In this document: in pieces, positions 9,329 through 17,830 of the stretch | Layout: every line of letters starts with the position of its first letter | How positions within the stretch are numbered: the stretch's first letter is position 1 | NCBI GenBank assembly: GCA_031273565.1 | Contig: JAISRR010000064.1 | Coordinates: 1-53,357 of the forward strand | Direction: 5' to 3' | Length of the DNA: 53,357 nt | Source: Zoogloeaceae bacterium | GTDB lineage: Bacteria; Pseudomonadota; Gammaproteobacteria; Burkholderiales; Rhodocyclaceae | The notes under the pieces: model-generated | Database searches by the model: none | What the model was told of the DNA's origin: nothing | Seen by the model: the letters and a program-made list of their open reading frames with translations, nothing else | Position numbers and translations under genes: made by a program

Positions 9329-10351
9329 ATGCTTGTCCTCGGCATCGAGTCTTCCTGTGACGAAACCGGGCTGGCCCTGTACGACACAAACAGGGGGCTG
9401 CTCGCGCATGCCCTGCACAGCCAGATCGTCCTGCACGCCGAGTACGGTGGCGTCGTGCCGGAACTCGCCTCGCGCGACCACATCCGCCGCCTCGTGCCGC
9501 TCCTGCGCGAAGCGTTGCGGCAGGGCGGCGCAGCCCTGTCGGAAGTCGATGCCGTGGCCTGTACGCAAGGGCCGGGGCTGGCAGGCGCGTTGCTGGTGGG
9601 CTGCGCCTTCGCCGAAGGGCTGGCGGTCAGTCTGGGTAAATCCGTGTTGCCCGTGCATCATCTGGAAGGCCATCTGCTCTCGCCCCTGCTGGCGGCGGAC
9701 GCGCCGGAATTTCCCTTCATCGCCCTGCTCGTCTCCGGTGGTCACACCCAGCTTATGGCAGTGACCGACGTGGGGCAATACGAACTTCTGGGCGAAACCC
9801 TGGACGACGCGGCGGGCGAAGCCTTCGACAAGACCGCCAAACTTCTGGGTCTGGGTTATCCCGGTGGTCAGGCGCTTTCGCAACTGGCGGAAGCGGGACG
9901 CCCCGGTGTTTTTAACCTGCCCCGGCCCATGTTGCATTCCGGCGATTTCAATTTCAGTTTTGCCGGTCTGAAAACAGCGGTGCTGACGTTGGTGCGCAAG
10001 GCGGGCGACGGAATGGACGACACGTTCAGAGCCGATGTCGCCCGCGCCTTTCAGGAGGCGTTGGTGGAAGTGCTGACGAAAAAATCCTGCGCGGCCTTGA
10101 AGCAAACCGGGATGCGCCGTCTGGTCGTGGCGGGCGGCGTGGGCGCGAACCGGCCGTTGCGGCAGAGCTTGAATGCCGCCGCAGCACATCAAGGATGCCG
10201 CGTCTATTATCCGGCGCTGGAATTTTGCACCGATAACGGCGCGATGATCGCTTTCGCCGGAGCCATGCGCCTGAAGGCGGGGGCGATTCCGCGTCCGGCG
10301 GGCGCTTTCGCCGTGCGCCCGCGCTGGCCGTTAAGCGAGTTGATGCGGTAA
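9329..10351 (+). CDS. tsaD: tRNA N6-adenosine threonylcarbamoyltransferase
   Basis: TsaD (formerly Gcp/YgjD) transfers the threonylcarbamoyl group to A37 of ANN-decoding tRNAs, working with TsaB and TsaE. The protein is 340 residues, the normal family length. Visible motifs are [10 protein letters not shown] at the start, the metal-binding HHLEGH with H111 and H115, [30 protein letters not shown] and the late [12 protein letters not shown] of the ASKHA fold. The stop codon lies 5 bases from the convergent plsY stop. Identification is secure. Confidence 0.97.
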   Translation: MLVLGIESSCDETGLALYDTNRGLLAHALHSQIVLHAEYGGVVPELASRDHIRRLVPLLREALRQGGAALSEVDAVACTQGPGLAGALLVGCAFAEGLAVSLGKSVLPVHHLEGHLLSPLLAADAPEFPFIALLVSGGHTQLMAVTDVGQYELLGETLDDAAGEAFDKTAKLLGLGYPGGQALSQLAEAGRPGVFNLPRPMLHSGDFNFSFAGLKTAVLTLVRKAGDGMDDTFRADVARAFQEALVEVLTKKSCAALKQTGMRRLVVAGGVGANRPLRQSLNAAAAHQGCRVYYPALEFCTDNGAMIAFAGAMRLKAGAIPRPAGAFAVRPRWPLSELMR

Positions 10352-10355
10352 CGCA

Positions 10356-10982
10356 TTACGGACGCTTCCCGCTGTCTTCTGTCTTTGGTTTTCCCGCCCG
10401 CATTTCTGTCCCCGCGATGAGGCGCTGGATGTTGTGCCGGTGTTTGACAATCAGGGTGACGCCCAGAAAGAAGGCGATGGCGCTGTTTTCGCCGGGGCCG
10501 TAGAAGAGCATACCCCAGAGGGGCGCGGAAAGTCCGGCCATGATGGCGGCGAGCGAGGAATAACGGGTCGTGAAGACCACGACGATCCAGGTTGCGAGAC
10601 AAGACGCGCCGAGTGGCGGAGTCATCGCCAGCAACACGCCGCCCGCCGTGGCGACGCCCTTGCCGCCCTTGAATTTCAGGAATACCGGGTAAATGTGGCC
10701 GATGAACGCCGCCAGCCCCACCAACCCGATCATCAGATCGGAAAAACCGTAGTAACGGGCGAGTAATACGGCGAATACGCCTTTCAGGGTGTCGCCCAGC
10801 AGGGTGAAGATGGCGGCTTTCCTGTTCCCCGTGCGCAACACGTTGGTCGCGCCGGGATTGCCGGAACCGTAGGTGCGTGGGTCGGCCAGCCTGAAAATGC
10901 GGGCAGAGAGGACGGCGAAGGAGACCGAACCGAGCAGATAGGCGGTCAGACAGGCCAGCAGATTGATGACAACAGGACTCAT
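10356..10982 (-). CDS. plsY: Acyl-phosphate:glycerol-3-phosphate acyltransferase
   Basis: PlsY is an inner-membrane enzyme that moves an acyl group from acyl-phosphate to glycerol 3-phosphate, the first committed step of phospholipid synthesis. I take the ATG at 10982 (MSPVVINLLACLTAYLLGS, 208 residues), which starts directly at the first membrane helix. An in-frame ATG eight codons upstream (11006) would add an atypical leader. Conserved glycine-rich loops are visible: GSVSF, GSGNPGATN and FKGGKGVAT. Several hydrophobic segments separate them. The C-terminal tail (KTEDSGKRP) is encoded partly by a short repeat (10372-10386). It is divergent from folB, with 77 bases between the starts, so promoters must lie in that gap. 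Confidence 0.93.
   Translation of the reverse strand: MSPVVINLLACLTAYLLGSVSFAVLSARIFRLADPRTYGSGNPGATNVLRTGNRKAAIFTLLGDTLKGVFAVLLARYYGFSDLMIGLVGLAAFIGHIYPVFLKFKGGKGVATAGGVLLAMTPPLGASCLATWIVVVFTTRYSSLAAIMAGLSAPLWGMLFYGPGENSAIAFFLGVTLIVKHRHNIQRLIAGTEMRAGKPKTEDSGKRP
10372..10386. repeat. Short CTGTCTTCTGTCTTT repeat in the plsY 3' end
   Basis: This 15-base stretch has the same vocabulary as the right arm of the inverted element at 7197-7229. It lies inside the last codons of plsY and appears to be a half-copy. Confidence 0.45.
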
Positions 10983-11059
10983 GGTTGTGGGATGGCTGGA
11001 GTACAATGCGGCGCGGATTGTACACCGCCCTGACCTTTTTCGTATTCACTCACGCCAGC

Positions 11060-11410
11060 ATGGACATCATCTTTATCGAGGAATTGCGCGCCGAAACCTG
11101 GGTTGGCATTTATCCCAGGGAAAAGGCCATGCCCCAGACCGTGTTGCTGGATATCCAGATTGGCGTGTCGACCGCGCCTGCCGGAGCCAGCGACGACATC
11201 CGCGACACCATCGACTACGCGACGGTCAGCACGCGCCTGCGCGGTGAACTCGCCGAACGCCATTTCAATCTGCTGGAAAAACTCGCCGAATTCGTTGCCG
11301 CCCTGATTCTCAAAGAATTCTCCGCCCAATGGGTGCGCATTTCCGTCGCCAAACTGGGGATGCTGCAAGGCGTCAAACGGGTCGGCGTCATCATTGAGCG
11401 TTCGGCCTGA
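11060..11410 (+). CDS. folB: Dihydroneopterin aldolase
   Basis: FolB cleaves 7,8-dihydroneopterin to 6-hydroxymethyl-dihydropterin in folate synthesis. I start it at ATG 11060 (MDIIFIEELRAETWVGIYP, 116 residues), which matches the usual 115-120 length. The frame stays open back to 10985, but that extension overlaps the plsY promoter region and has no family resemblance. Visible features are the opening strand LRAETWVGIYPREK with the conserved Glu, TIDYATV, and the helix FNLLEKLAEFVA. Divergence from plsY is a common arrangement. Confidence 0.92.
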   Translation: MDIIFIEELRAETWVGIYPREKAMPQTVLLDIQIGVSTAPAGASDDIRDTIDYATVSTRLRGELAERHFNLLEKLAEFVAALILKEFSAQWVRISVAKLGMLQGVKRVGVIIERSA

Positions 11411-11545
11411 GGCGATTTGCTCCCTTTAGTAAGGTGCCTCAAATGCGGGGACGCGTCGCAGCACATGCGGCGATTCGCGCGCCATGAGGACGCGCAAACG
11501 CGGCGTTGGACCCGGATCGGCGCATGTCATTTTGAACGCCCTTTT

Positions 11546-12334
11546 TTAAGGCGCGGTTTTCGTCTTGCGTCCAACAATGCGCCGCCATGCAAAGCGCCAG
11601 AGCAGCAGCAGGGGGAAAAGCAGCAGCAGGAAGGGGAGACTGTAGGCCAGAACGGTGAGTGCGTTGGCAGTGCCTTCAAGCAAATTTTCCAGCAACTTGC
11701 CCAGCGATTGACTGAAATCACGCCAGACCGAATCGCTGTCCGCATCGGAAAAATTGAGGGTGAGCAGATTCGTGTCGATGCGCCGCTGCTGTTGCGTGGA
11801 TTCCTGCAACAGGGTTTCGCGTTGCTGCTGCACGCTGGCCTGTTCGTGCGCCAGCGTAATCAGGTCGGCGACAGTGATGTCGGGGCGGCGGGATAATTCA
11901 TCCATGCGTTTGGCGTAGGCGGCAAGCTGTGCCTGCTTCTGGCGGTTGTCCGTTACCGCCTGACTTAAATCTTCGGCGCGGGTGTGTCTGGAAGTGATGT
12001 TGCCCGCCTCGCCCGCCAGCGCAATCAACGGCTCGACGCCTGCGGGTAGTACGCGCACGGTCAAACCGGAACGGTATTGATCCTGGTTGATGTTCAGGAT
12101 ATGACATTCGCCGAATTTCGCCGTCGCGCAAGCTTCCCGCGCCGCCGACAGACGTTGCGGTATCTGCTCGGCAGGCAATTCGATGTCGACGCTGTGCTCA
12201 TAAGCCAGCATCGCGGCAGGCGCAGAGGTTTCGCTGGCTGGCGCGCTTCCATATTCATGCTGCTGACTGCAAGCGGCCAACAGGGTCAGCGTTGCCGGTA
12301 ATGCGATGCGGGCAAGTTTTTTCCATGCGCTCAT
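11546..12334 (-). CDS. DUF4349-type lipoprotein with C-terminal membrane helix
   Basis: The sequence resembles DUF4349 proteins, whose function is unknown. The most likely start is the ATG at 12334, six bases after an AGGAG; an ATG one codon earlier lies too close to it, and the frame is open to 12382. The product is about 262 residues. It opens with a lipoprotein signal ending LTLLAAC, so Cys at about residue 22 should be lipidated. The middle, about residues 110-180, is Gln/Arg/Glu-rich and probably coiled coil (QQQRETLLQESTQQQRRID). A strong hydrophobic segment near the C-terminus (YSLPFLLLLFPLLLLW) precedes a basic tail. Lipid anchor plus membrane helix is the typical layout of this family. 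I infer an inner-membrane or envelope role only. Confidence 0.75.
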   Translation of the reverse strand: MSAWKKLARIALPATLTLLAACSQQHEYGSAPASETSAPAAMLAYEHSVDIELPAEQIPQRLSAAREACATAKFGECHILNINQDQYRSGLTVRVLPAGVEPLIALAGEAGNITSRHTRAEDLSQAVTDNRQKQAQLAAYAKRMDELSRRPDITVADLITLAHEQASVQQQRETLLQESTQQQRRIDTNLLTLNFSDADSDSVWRDFSQSLGKLLENLLEGTANALTVLAYSLPFLLLLFPLLLLWRFAWRRIVGRKTKTAP

Positions 12335-12388
12335 CATTCGCTCCTGTTCTGCCCTCTGTGGGGGCAGGCTACGTCTTTTCATCCATAT

Positions 12389-12733
12389 TTACTGCGCCAG
12401 CCATTCCTGCGCGGCTTCTGCGGTGTCGAAGACTTCGACGGTGGCGCTCACGAAGGTTTGCGTCAGCCAGGCGCTCCAGGCGACCCATTGGCTGTTGGTG
12501 ACGACGGCAATGCGGCGAAAGTCGTTTGCGTGGGCGCGGGTGAATTGCAGGTCTTCCCACGCCACATCCAGCGTGGCGTCGGCCATGTCGGAGAGGTCGA
12601 AATAGAGATCGACCGGCCCTTCGAACCGGATTTTGTAATTGACGGCTTCCTCGAATTCCTTGTAATCCGCAAGGGTGAATTCGCCATAGACATTGACGCT
12701 GACGCGATGATCCTGGCAATCGGTGACGATCAT
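12389..12733 (-). CDS. SpoIIAA-like (STAS-fold) small protein
   Basis: A 114-residue protein resembling the SpoIIAA-like family: MIVTDCQDHRVSVNVYGEFT at the start, a central VDLYFDLSDMAD, and a C-terminal TAEAAQEWL helix typical of the fold. Members are small soluble proteins of unclear function; some bind lipids or act as regulators. It ends about 55 bases before the lipoprotein start, on the same strand, so the two may be co-transcribed. No catalytic residues can be named. Confidence 0.7.
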   Translation of the reverse strand: MIVTDCQDHRVSVNVYGEFTLADYKEFEEAVNYKIRFEGPVDLYFDLSDMADATLDVAWEDLQFTRAHANDFRRIAVVTNSQWVAWSAWLTQTFVSATVEVFDTAEAAQEWLAQ

Positions 12734-12782
12734 GAAGGTTTTCCTTATCGTGTATTGAGCGCTTTTTGTGTGAGTGGCGAGT

Positions 12783-13640
12783 TTAACCCGCTTTCCCTAT
12801 CCTGGCGCGTGAGAAATGTCCGGCAGCAATACCGGCGAGGGTGATGAATATCATACCGAGCATTTCCGACCAGCCCAGATGCTCATGCCAGAGAAGTACG
12901 CCGAACAAGCTGGCAAAAATGACGGTAAGATAGGAAAGGCTGGCGTTGAGCAGGGCTTTTCCCCGGCTGTAGGCGCGGGTCATGCAAAGTTGCGCCAGCG
13001 TGGCGAAAGCGCCGACGCCCAGAAGCGGCAGGATGTTGTCGAGCCGCAGGGTTTGCAGGGGCGTGAAGGCCAGCCAGAAAAGGCTGAGGAGTGTGGCGAA
13101 CAGGGAAAAATAAAACACGGTGCGCACTTCCGGCTCGCCGCGCGCGCCGAGTTCGCGGATGTTGTAGTAGGAACAGGCGGCGAGCACGCCGGAACTCAGT
13201 CCCAGCAGTGCGCCAAACCACTGTTCGGCGGCAAGACTGGGGTGCAGCAGCAGACCCACGCCGAAAAACCCCAGCGTCAGGGAAAGCGCCATGCCGGTGT
13301 TCAGCTTCAGGCCGGCGAAGCCCACCAGCAGCAGCGCCAGAAAGAGTGGCGAGGTGTAATTCAGGGTCATGGCGGTTGCCAGCGGCAGCAGGGTAATCGC
13401 CCAGAAATTGAGCGTCATGGAAAAAAATCCGGTCAGCGAGCGGCTCAACTGAAAACGCCAGTGCGGCGTAAGAGGGGAAACCCTGCGCCCGAGCATCAAT
13501 GCCGTCATCAGCGCCAGCGCGATGCCGCTGCGGTAAAAGGCGATTTCCGCCACCGAAAAACCGACATGGGCAGAAAACTTGATGCATACGCCCATCGCGG
13601 CAAACAGCAGGCAGGAGGCGAGCATCCACAAACAGGGCAT
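12783..13640 (-). CDS. EamA/DMT-family permease
   Basis: A 285-residue, highly hydrophobic protein with about ten predicted membrane helices arranged as two EamA repeats, the layout of the drug/metabolite transporter superfamily. It opens MPCLWMLASCLLFAAMGVC, and the helices are separated by short basic loops such as LGRRVSP. The second half includes FATLAQLCMTRAYSRGKALL, a recognisable EamA-type loop. The substrate cannot be predicted. It is transcribed on the minus strand, just upstream of the SpoIIAA-like gene. Confidence 0.85.
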   Translation of the reverse strand: MPCLWMLASCLLFAAMGVCIKFSAHVGFSVAEIAFYRSGIALALMTALMLGRRVSPLTPHWRFQLSRSLTGFFSMTLNFWAITLLPLATAMTLNYTSPLFLALLLVGFAGLKLNTGMALSLTLGFFGVGLLLHPSLAAEQWFGALLGLSSGVLAACSYYNIRELGARGEPEVRTVFYFSLFATLLSLFWLAFTPLQTLRLDNILPLLGVGAFATLAQLCMTRAYSRGKALLNASLSYLTVIFASLFGVLLWHEHLGWSEMLGMIFITLAGIAAGHFSRARIGKAG

Positions 13641-13708
13641 GGGCGGGAATATTGGAGTGACCAGGGGCGGCGGATTTTACGCTGCCCCATGGTATGTGCG
13701 CTACCTGT

Positions 13709-14833
13709 TCAGGCGCGGGTAGACTGAATGGCGGCGGTCATGAGGCGGCGGTAGAACTCGTGGAAGTGCTGCATCCCGTCTTCCATCGGGCTTTGGTAGG
13801 GGCCGACCTCGTTTCGGCCTTCGGCTTCCAGGGCCATGCGACCGCGATCCATGCGTTCGCCGATGTCGTCATCCTCGATGGCGGTTTCCATGTAGGCCGC
13901 CTGTTCGGCTTCGATGAATTCGCGTTCGAAATTGACGATTTCTTCCGGGTAATAAAACTCCACCACATTCATGGTCTGGTGCGTGCCCATTGGCACAAGC
14001 GTAGAGACGACCAGCACATGCGGGTACCATTCCACCATGATGTTGGGGTAGTAGGTGAGCCACACCGCGCCCTGTGGCGGGGTTTCACCCCGGTCGCCGT
14101 AGTATTCGCGCACCACTTTCTGCCAACGGTCGTAGACGGCGGAACCGGATTTCAGGAGCGAGGTGATGCCGACTTTCTGCACCGAATACCATTCGCCGAA
14201 CTGCCATGAAAGATCATCGCAGGTGACGAAATTGCCGAGGCCGGGATGGAAGGGCACGACATGGTAGTCCTCAAGGTAGACCTCGATAAAGGTCTTCCAG
14301 TTGTAATTGCATGCGTGCATTTCCACGCGGTCGAGCTTGTAGCCGGAAAAGTCGAATTCCCGCGCCACCTGCATCCCGGCGAGATCGGCCTGTGCCGAAC
14401 GCGGGCCTTTGAAGAGCAGGCCGTTCCAGTTTTCCAGCCTGACCTTGTCGAGGTTGAGGCAGGGATTGCCGGGGAAATGCGGCGCGCCGATGAGTTCGCC
14501 ACCGGTATCGTAAGTCCAGCGGTGGATGGGGCAGACGAGGTTGCCGTCGAGTTTGCCCGCGCCTTGCAGCATGATGGCCTGACGATGGCGGCAGACATTG
14601 GACATCAGCCAGTGCGTCTGGTCGTGATTCAAAATCAGCCGACCGTGATCCAGCCATTCCAGAGAGCGGTAATCGCTCGCTGCGGGCGCCATGAGTTGAT
14701 GGCCGACATAGCCGGGGCCGGCATCGAAGATGAGTTTTTTCTCCAGGGCATAAATCTGTTCGTCGAAATACCAATCCACCGGCAGTTGGGATACTGCGGG
14801 GGTCAACCGGGACAAGTTTGCGATGTCGGTCAT
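13709..14833 (-). CDS. Rieske [2Fe-2S] aromatic-ring-hydroxylating oxygenase, alpha-subunit type
   Basis: A 374-residue oxygenase of the Rieske non-heme iron family. The N-terminal Rieske domain has the cluster ligands as CRH (about residue 80) and CPIH about 18 residues later. The C-terminal SRPBCC-like catalytic domain carries NYNWKTFIEVYLEDYHVVPFH, where the D-Y-H-x4-H pattern supplies the mononuclear iron ligands. Neither a reductase nor a beta subunit lies next to it, which suggests an independently transcribed terminal oxygenase that borrows electrons. Relatives act on quaternary amines, aromatics or lipids; the substrate is not evident here. Confidence 0.88.
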   Translation of the reverse strand: MTDIANLSRLTPAVSQLPVDWYFDEQIYALEKKLIFDAGPGYVGHQLMAPAASDYRSLEWLDHGRLILNHDQTHWLMSNVCRHRQAIMLQGAGKLDGNLVCPIHRWTYDTGGELIGAPHFPGNPCLNLDKVRLENWNGLLFKGPRSAQADLAGMQVAREFDFSGYKLDRVEMHACNYNWKTFIEVYLEDYHVVPFHPGLGNFVTCDDLSWQFGEWYSVQKVGITSLLKSGSAVYDRWQKVVREYYGDRGETPPQGAVWLTYYPNIMVEWYPHVLVVSTLVPMGTHQTMNVVEFYYPEEIVNFEREFIEAEQAAYMETAIEDDDIGERMDRGRMALEAEGRNEVGPYQSPMEDGMQHFHEFYRRLMTAAIQSTRA

Positions 14834-14909
14834 TCCACACCTCCAACAGGCTGGGCCAGAATTCTGGCCGGGTCAAAAAGAGGGGGCATTGTAACCCGCT
14901 AACGGACAA

Positions 14910-16034
14910 TCATGCATTGCGGCTGTAAGCCATGATGGCATTGGGAATCTGATCCAGCGACATAACCTCGTCGGCGGCGCCCAGGCGGATGGCTTCCTTG
15001 GGCATGCCGAAAACCACGCAACTGGCTTCGTCCTGGGCGATGGTGCGCGCGCCGGCGTCGTGCATTTCCTTCATGCCCACCGCGCCATCGTCGCCCATAC
15101 CGGTCATGATGATGCCCAGGGCATTCTGGCCGGCGTAGCAGGCCACCGAACGGAAGAGCACATCGACGGAAGGAATGTGGCGACTGACGTGTGGTCCCTC
15201 GCGGACTTCGACGCAGTATTGCGAACCGACGCGTTTCAGCATCATGTGCTTGCCGCCGGGTGCGATCAGGGCGAGGCCGGGGTGCACCCGGTCGCCATTT
15301 CTGGCTTCGCGCACCTGGATCTGGCACTGGTTGCTCAACCGTTGGGTGAACATGCCAGTGAAATTTTCCGGCATGTGCTGGACGATGACCAGTCCCAGCG
15401 TCGTGGCGGGCAGGCGGGTGAGCACGGTTTCCAGCGCCTGGGTGCCGCCGGTGGAGGTGCCGATGGCGATGATGCGTTCGCTGGTACGGGGCAATATGCC
15501 CCTGCTCAAGGGCAGCATGACATCGGCGGAGAGTTTGGGACGGTCAGGCATGGACGTGGGGCGCAGGGTGGCAAGGCACGCGATGGCGTTGTTTTTGTCT
15601 TGCAGGGCCAGGCGGGGCAATGGTTTCATGGGGGTACGCGCGGCGAGGCGCACGGCGTGACAGAATTCCTGCGCGCTGTTTTCGAGAAAGGTTTTGACGC
15701 CGGACATTGGCTTGGGGATGACGGAGACTGCCCCGGAAGCCAGCGCCTCTCGCTCGATCGACGAGCCTTTTTCCGCCATGTGGGAACAGATGATGGTCGG
15801 AATGGGGCGCTCGCTCATGATCTGGCGCAGGAAGGTGAGGCCGTCCATGCGTGGCATTTCGATGTCGAGAATCAATACGTCGGGTAGAAAATTTTTAATT
15901 TTTTCCTGCGCAAACAGGGGGTCGGCTGCCATTGCGACCACTTCTATGCCAGAATCCTGATCGAGCATCTGTGAGATGACCTGGCGCACCAGCGCCGAAT
16001 CATCTACGATCATTACTTTTATTTTTTCAGCCAT
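14910..16034 (-). CDS. cheB: Chemotaxis response regulator protein-glutamate methylesterase
   Basis: CheB removes methyl groups from, and deamidates, chemoreceptors when phosphorylated. I take the ATG at 16034 ([19 protein letters not shown], 374 residues). An in-frame start at 16085 adds 17 residues without homology. The receiver domain (1-120) has the acidic pair DD near residue 11 and the phospho-acceptor in [14 protein letters not shown]. The methylesterase domain starts at about 180. It carries the catalytic Ser in [13 protein letters not shown], the His in [10 protein letters not shown] and the Asp in [11 protein letters not shown]. No cheA, cheW, cheR or receptor gene is next to it, so it probably serves a chemosensory system encoded elsewhere. 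Confidence 0.93.
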   Translation of the reverse strand: MAEKIKVMIVDDSALVRQVISQMLDQDSGIEVVAMAADPLFAQEKIKNFLPDVLILDIEMPRMDGLTFLRQIMSERPIPTIICSHMAEKGSSIEREALASGAVSVIPKPMSGVKTFLENSAQEFCHAVRLAARTPMKPLPRLALQDKNNAIACLATLRPTSMPDRPKLSADVMLPLSRGILPRTSERIIAIGTSTGGTQALETVLTRLPATTLGLVIVQHMPENFTGMFTQRLSNQCQIQVREARNGDRVHPGLALIAPGGKHMMLKRVGSQYCVEVREGPHVSRHIPSVDVLFRSVACYAGQNALGIIMTGMGDDGAVGMKEMHDAGARTIAQDEASCVVFGMPKEAIRLGAADEVMSLDQIPNAIMAYSRNA

Positions 16035-16144
16035 ATTTTTTGCCTGTTTGTGCTGGGAGCTTGCGATGACCTGTAGGGTCGTCAAGTCTGGCCTGAAACC
16101 CGGATGCCAGCAAGTGCCCGCGAAAACAGGCGGCGAGGATAAGC

Positions 16145-16945
16145 ATGGATCTGGCGTATACGCTGGAAATGTCGGCGCTGACCGATATTGGCCTGGTGCG
16201 GGAACACAACGAAGACGCCGTATTTGCCGACGCCGGACTCGGACTGGCGATACTGGCGGACGGCATGGGCGGTTACAACGCGGGCGAGGTGGCGGCAGAG
16301 ATGCTGGTTTCCCGGCTTGCGGAAAATCTGGACGAGTTGCAGCGTTTGTCGTTGCCGAACGGGTCGCCGCCGGATCGTCTGGGCGTTGTGCGGGAACTGG
16401 AAGTCCGCATCGCCCTGGTCAATGAGGAAATCTATCAACTGGCGCACAGCGATGTCCGTTACACCGGCATGGGCACGACGCTGGTCATGGGGGTTTTCGT
16501 CCATGATTTCCTGATTACCGCGCATGTTGGCGATTCGCGTTGCTACCGGCTGCGTCAGGGCGATCTGACCCTGTTGACCCGCGATCATTCCCTGTTGCAG
16601 ACGCAGATCGACTGTGGCCTGATTACGCCGGAAGAAGCGCGTTTTTCCAGTATCAGGAATCTGGTGACGCGGGCGGTGGGTGTCGAAAGCATGGTCGAGT
16701 CGGAATTCAATGGTTATGATGTCGCCTGCAACGATATTTACCTGTTTTGTTCCGATGGTCTGCACGATACACTGATGGATTCGGAAATCGCCCATATTCT
16801 GGAAGCGCAGGCCGGTGATCTGCACACAGCGGCGGTTACGCTGATTGCAGAGGCCAACGCGCGCGGCGGGCAGGATAATATCTCTGTTATTCTGGTCAGG
16901 ACGGGCGACCGTTCCGACATAAAGAACAATCATCCAGCAAGTTAA
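16145..16945 (+). CDS. PP2C-family serine/threonine phosphatase (Stp/PrpC type)
   Basis: A soluble 266-residue PPM/PP2C phosphatase, predicted to dephosphorylate Ser/Thr-phosphorylated proteins using two metal ions. Visible motifs in order are VREHNEDA (about 20-27), [12 protein letters not shown] with the metal-binding Asp (about 38-50), [36 protein letters not shown] and the final [11 protein letters not shown] good GAGGA ribosome site precedes ATG 16145. It lies 25 bases upstream of an FHA-domain gene, so the pair is likely co-transcribed. FHA domains read phosphothreonine, which this enzyme could erase. No Ser/Thr kinase gene is visible nearby. Confidence 0.92.
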   Translation: MDLAYTLEMSALTDIGLVREHNEDAVFADAGLGLAILADGMGGYNAGEVAAEMLVSRLAENLDELQRLSLPNGSPPDRLGVVRELEVRIALVNEEIYQLAHSDVRYTGMGTTLVMGVFVHDFLITAHVGDSRCYRLRQGDLTLLTRDHSLLQTQIDCGLITPEEARFSSIRNLVTRAVGVESMVESEFNGYDVACNDIYLFCSDGLHDTLMDSEIAHILEAQAGDLHTAAVTLIAEANARGGQDNISVILVRTGDRSDIKNNHPAS

Positions 16946-16970
16946 GCGAGCGGAGAAGAGGTACGGAAAA

Positions 16971-17780
16971 ATGGCGAAACTGGTACTTTCCATGGACGGT
17001 CTGGTGCTGAAGGAAATCGAACTGGACAAAGAACGCATTACCATTGGTCGTCGACCCCACAATGATGTTCAGATCAACAATCTCGCCATTTCCGGCGAGC
17101 ACGCCGTGATTGTCACCATCCTGAATGACTCTTTTCTGGAGGACCTGAACAGCACCAATGGCACGCTGGTCGACGGCAAACCCATCAAGAAGCGTGTCCT
17201 GCATCACAACGACGTGATCACGCTGGGCAAATACACGCTCAAATTTCTGAATGATCCGAAGGCGAAGCTCGCCGATGAAGGCCGTATCGAAATGGAAACG
17301 CCGCTGAGCGGGGGATATTCCAGGCGGGGAACGGGCAGCAACGTTACGCCGCCCGTGGGCGTTTCCAGTGATGTCGGCAATGCGGGCATCGCGAGCAGTA
17401 TCGGCACTGCCACCTCTTTCAGCAGTGCAGACAGCCCGGTTGCAGCCGCAACCGTCATTTTCGACGAAACAGAGCGGACATTGCCAGAAGAGCGCGCGGG
17501 CACGACATCCGAGGACGCGATGGCTGTGTTGCGTATCCTGAGCGGCAGCAACAAGGGCAAGGAATTGCCGTTGTCCAAACCGTGTACGACCCTGGGCAAG
17601 CCGGGTGTCCAGGTGGCGACCATCGTCTGCCAGGCCCTGGGCTATATGCTCCAGCACATCGAAGGCGAGCAGAAGCCCCTGGTGAATGGAAGTTCCATCG
17701 GCGATGAACCCTGCTTGCTCAACGATGGCGACGTGATAGAGATTTACCACGTGAACATGCGTTTCCTGCTCAGGTTCTGA
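16971..17780 (+). CDS. FHA-domain protein with a second, divergent FHA-like C-terminal domain
   Basis: A 269-residue protein. The N-terminal FHA domain (about 1-95) has the phosphothreonine-reading pattern TIGRRPHNDVQI, then ISGEHA, then NSTNGTLVDG. Residues about 100-180 are a low-complexity Ser/Thr/Gly/Ala linker. Residues about 183-269 look like a second FHA fold (LRILSGSNKGKELPL, TTLGKPG, GDVIEIYHVNMRFLLRF), but they lack the Arg-Ser-His signature, so phosphopeptide binding there is doubtful. It directly follows the PP2C gene. I infer a small phospho-signalling module; linkage to type VI secretion is not shown by neighbours. Confidence 0.85.
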   Translation: MAKLVLSMDGLVLKEIELDKERITIGRRPHNDVQINNLAISGEHAVIVTILNDSFLEDLNSTNGTLVDGKPIKKRVLHHNDVITLGKYTLKFLNDPKAKLADEGRIEMETPLSGGYSRRGTGSNVTPPVGVSSDVGNAGIASSIGTATSFSSADSPVAAATVIFDETERTLPEERAGTTSEDAMAVLRILSGSNKGKELPLSKPCTTLGKPGVQVATIVCQALGYMLQHIEGEQKPLVNGSSIGDEPCLLNDGDVIEIYHVNMRFLLRF

Positions 17781-17796
17781 TTTGACGGACGCGGGG

Positions 17797-17802
17797 TATA
17801 AT
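17797..17802 (+). promoter_or_regulatory. Candidate -10 box (TATAAT) upstream of prfB
   Basis: A perfect TATAAT lies 28 bases before the prfB start and just after the FHA stop codon. There is no good -35 at 16-18 bases (TTCTGA at 17775 is the nearest), so this is weak support for a separate prfB-lysS promoter. Confidence 0.35.
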
Positions 17803-17830
17803 CCCATCCTTTTTCGACGGATTACGCATC

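Noticed and set aside
16145-17780. Type VI secretion regulatory genes
   Set aside because: PP2C and FHA proteins occur in such loci, but no structural secretion gene is near.
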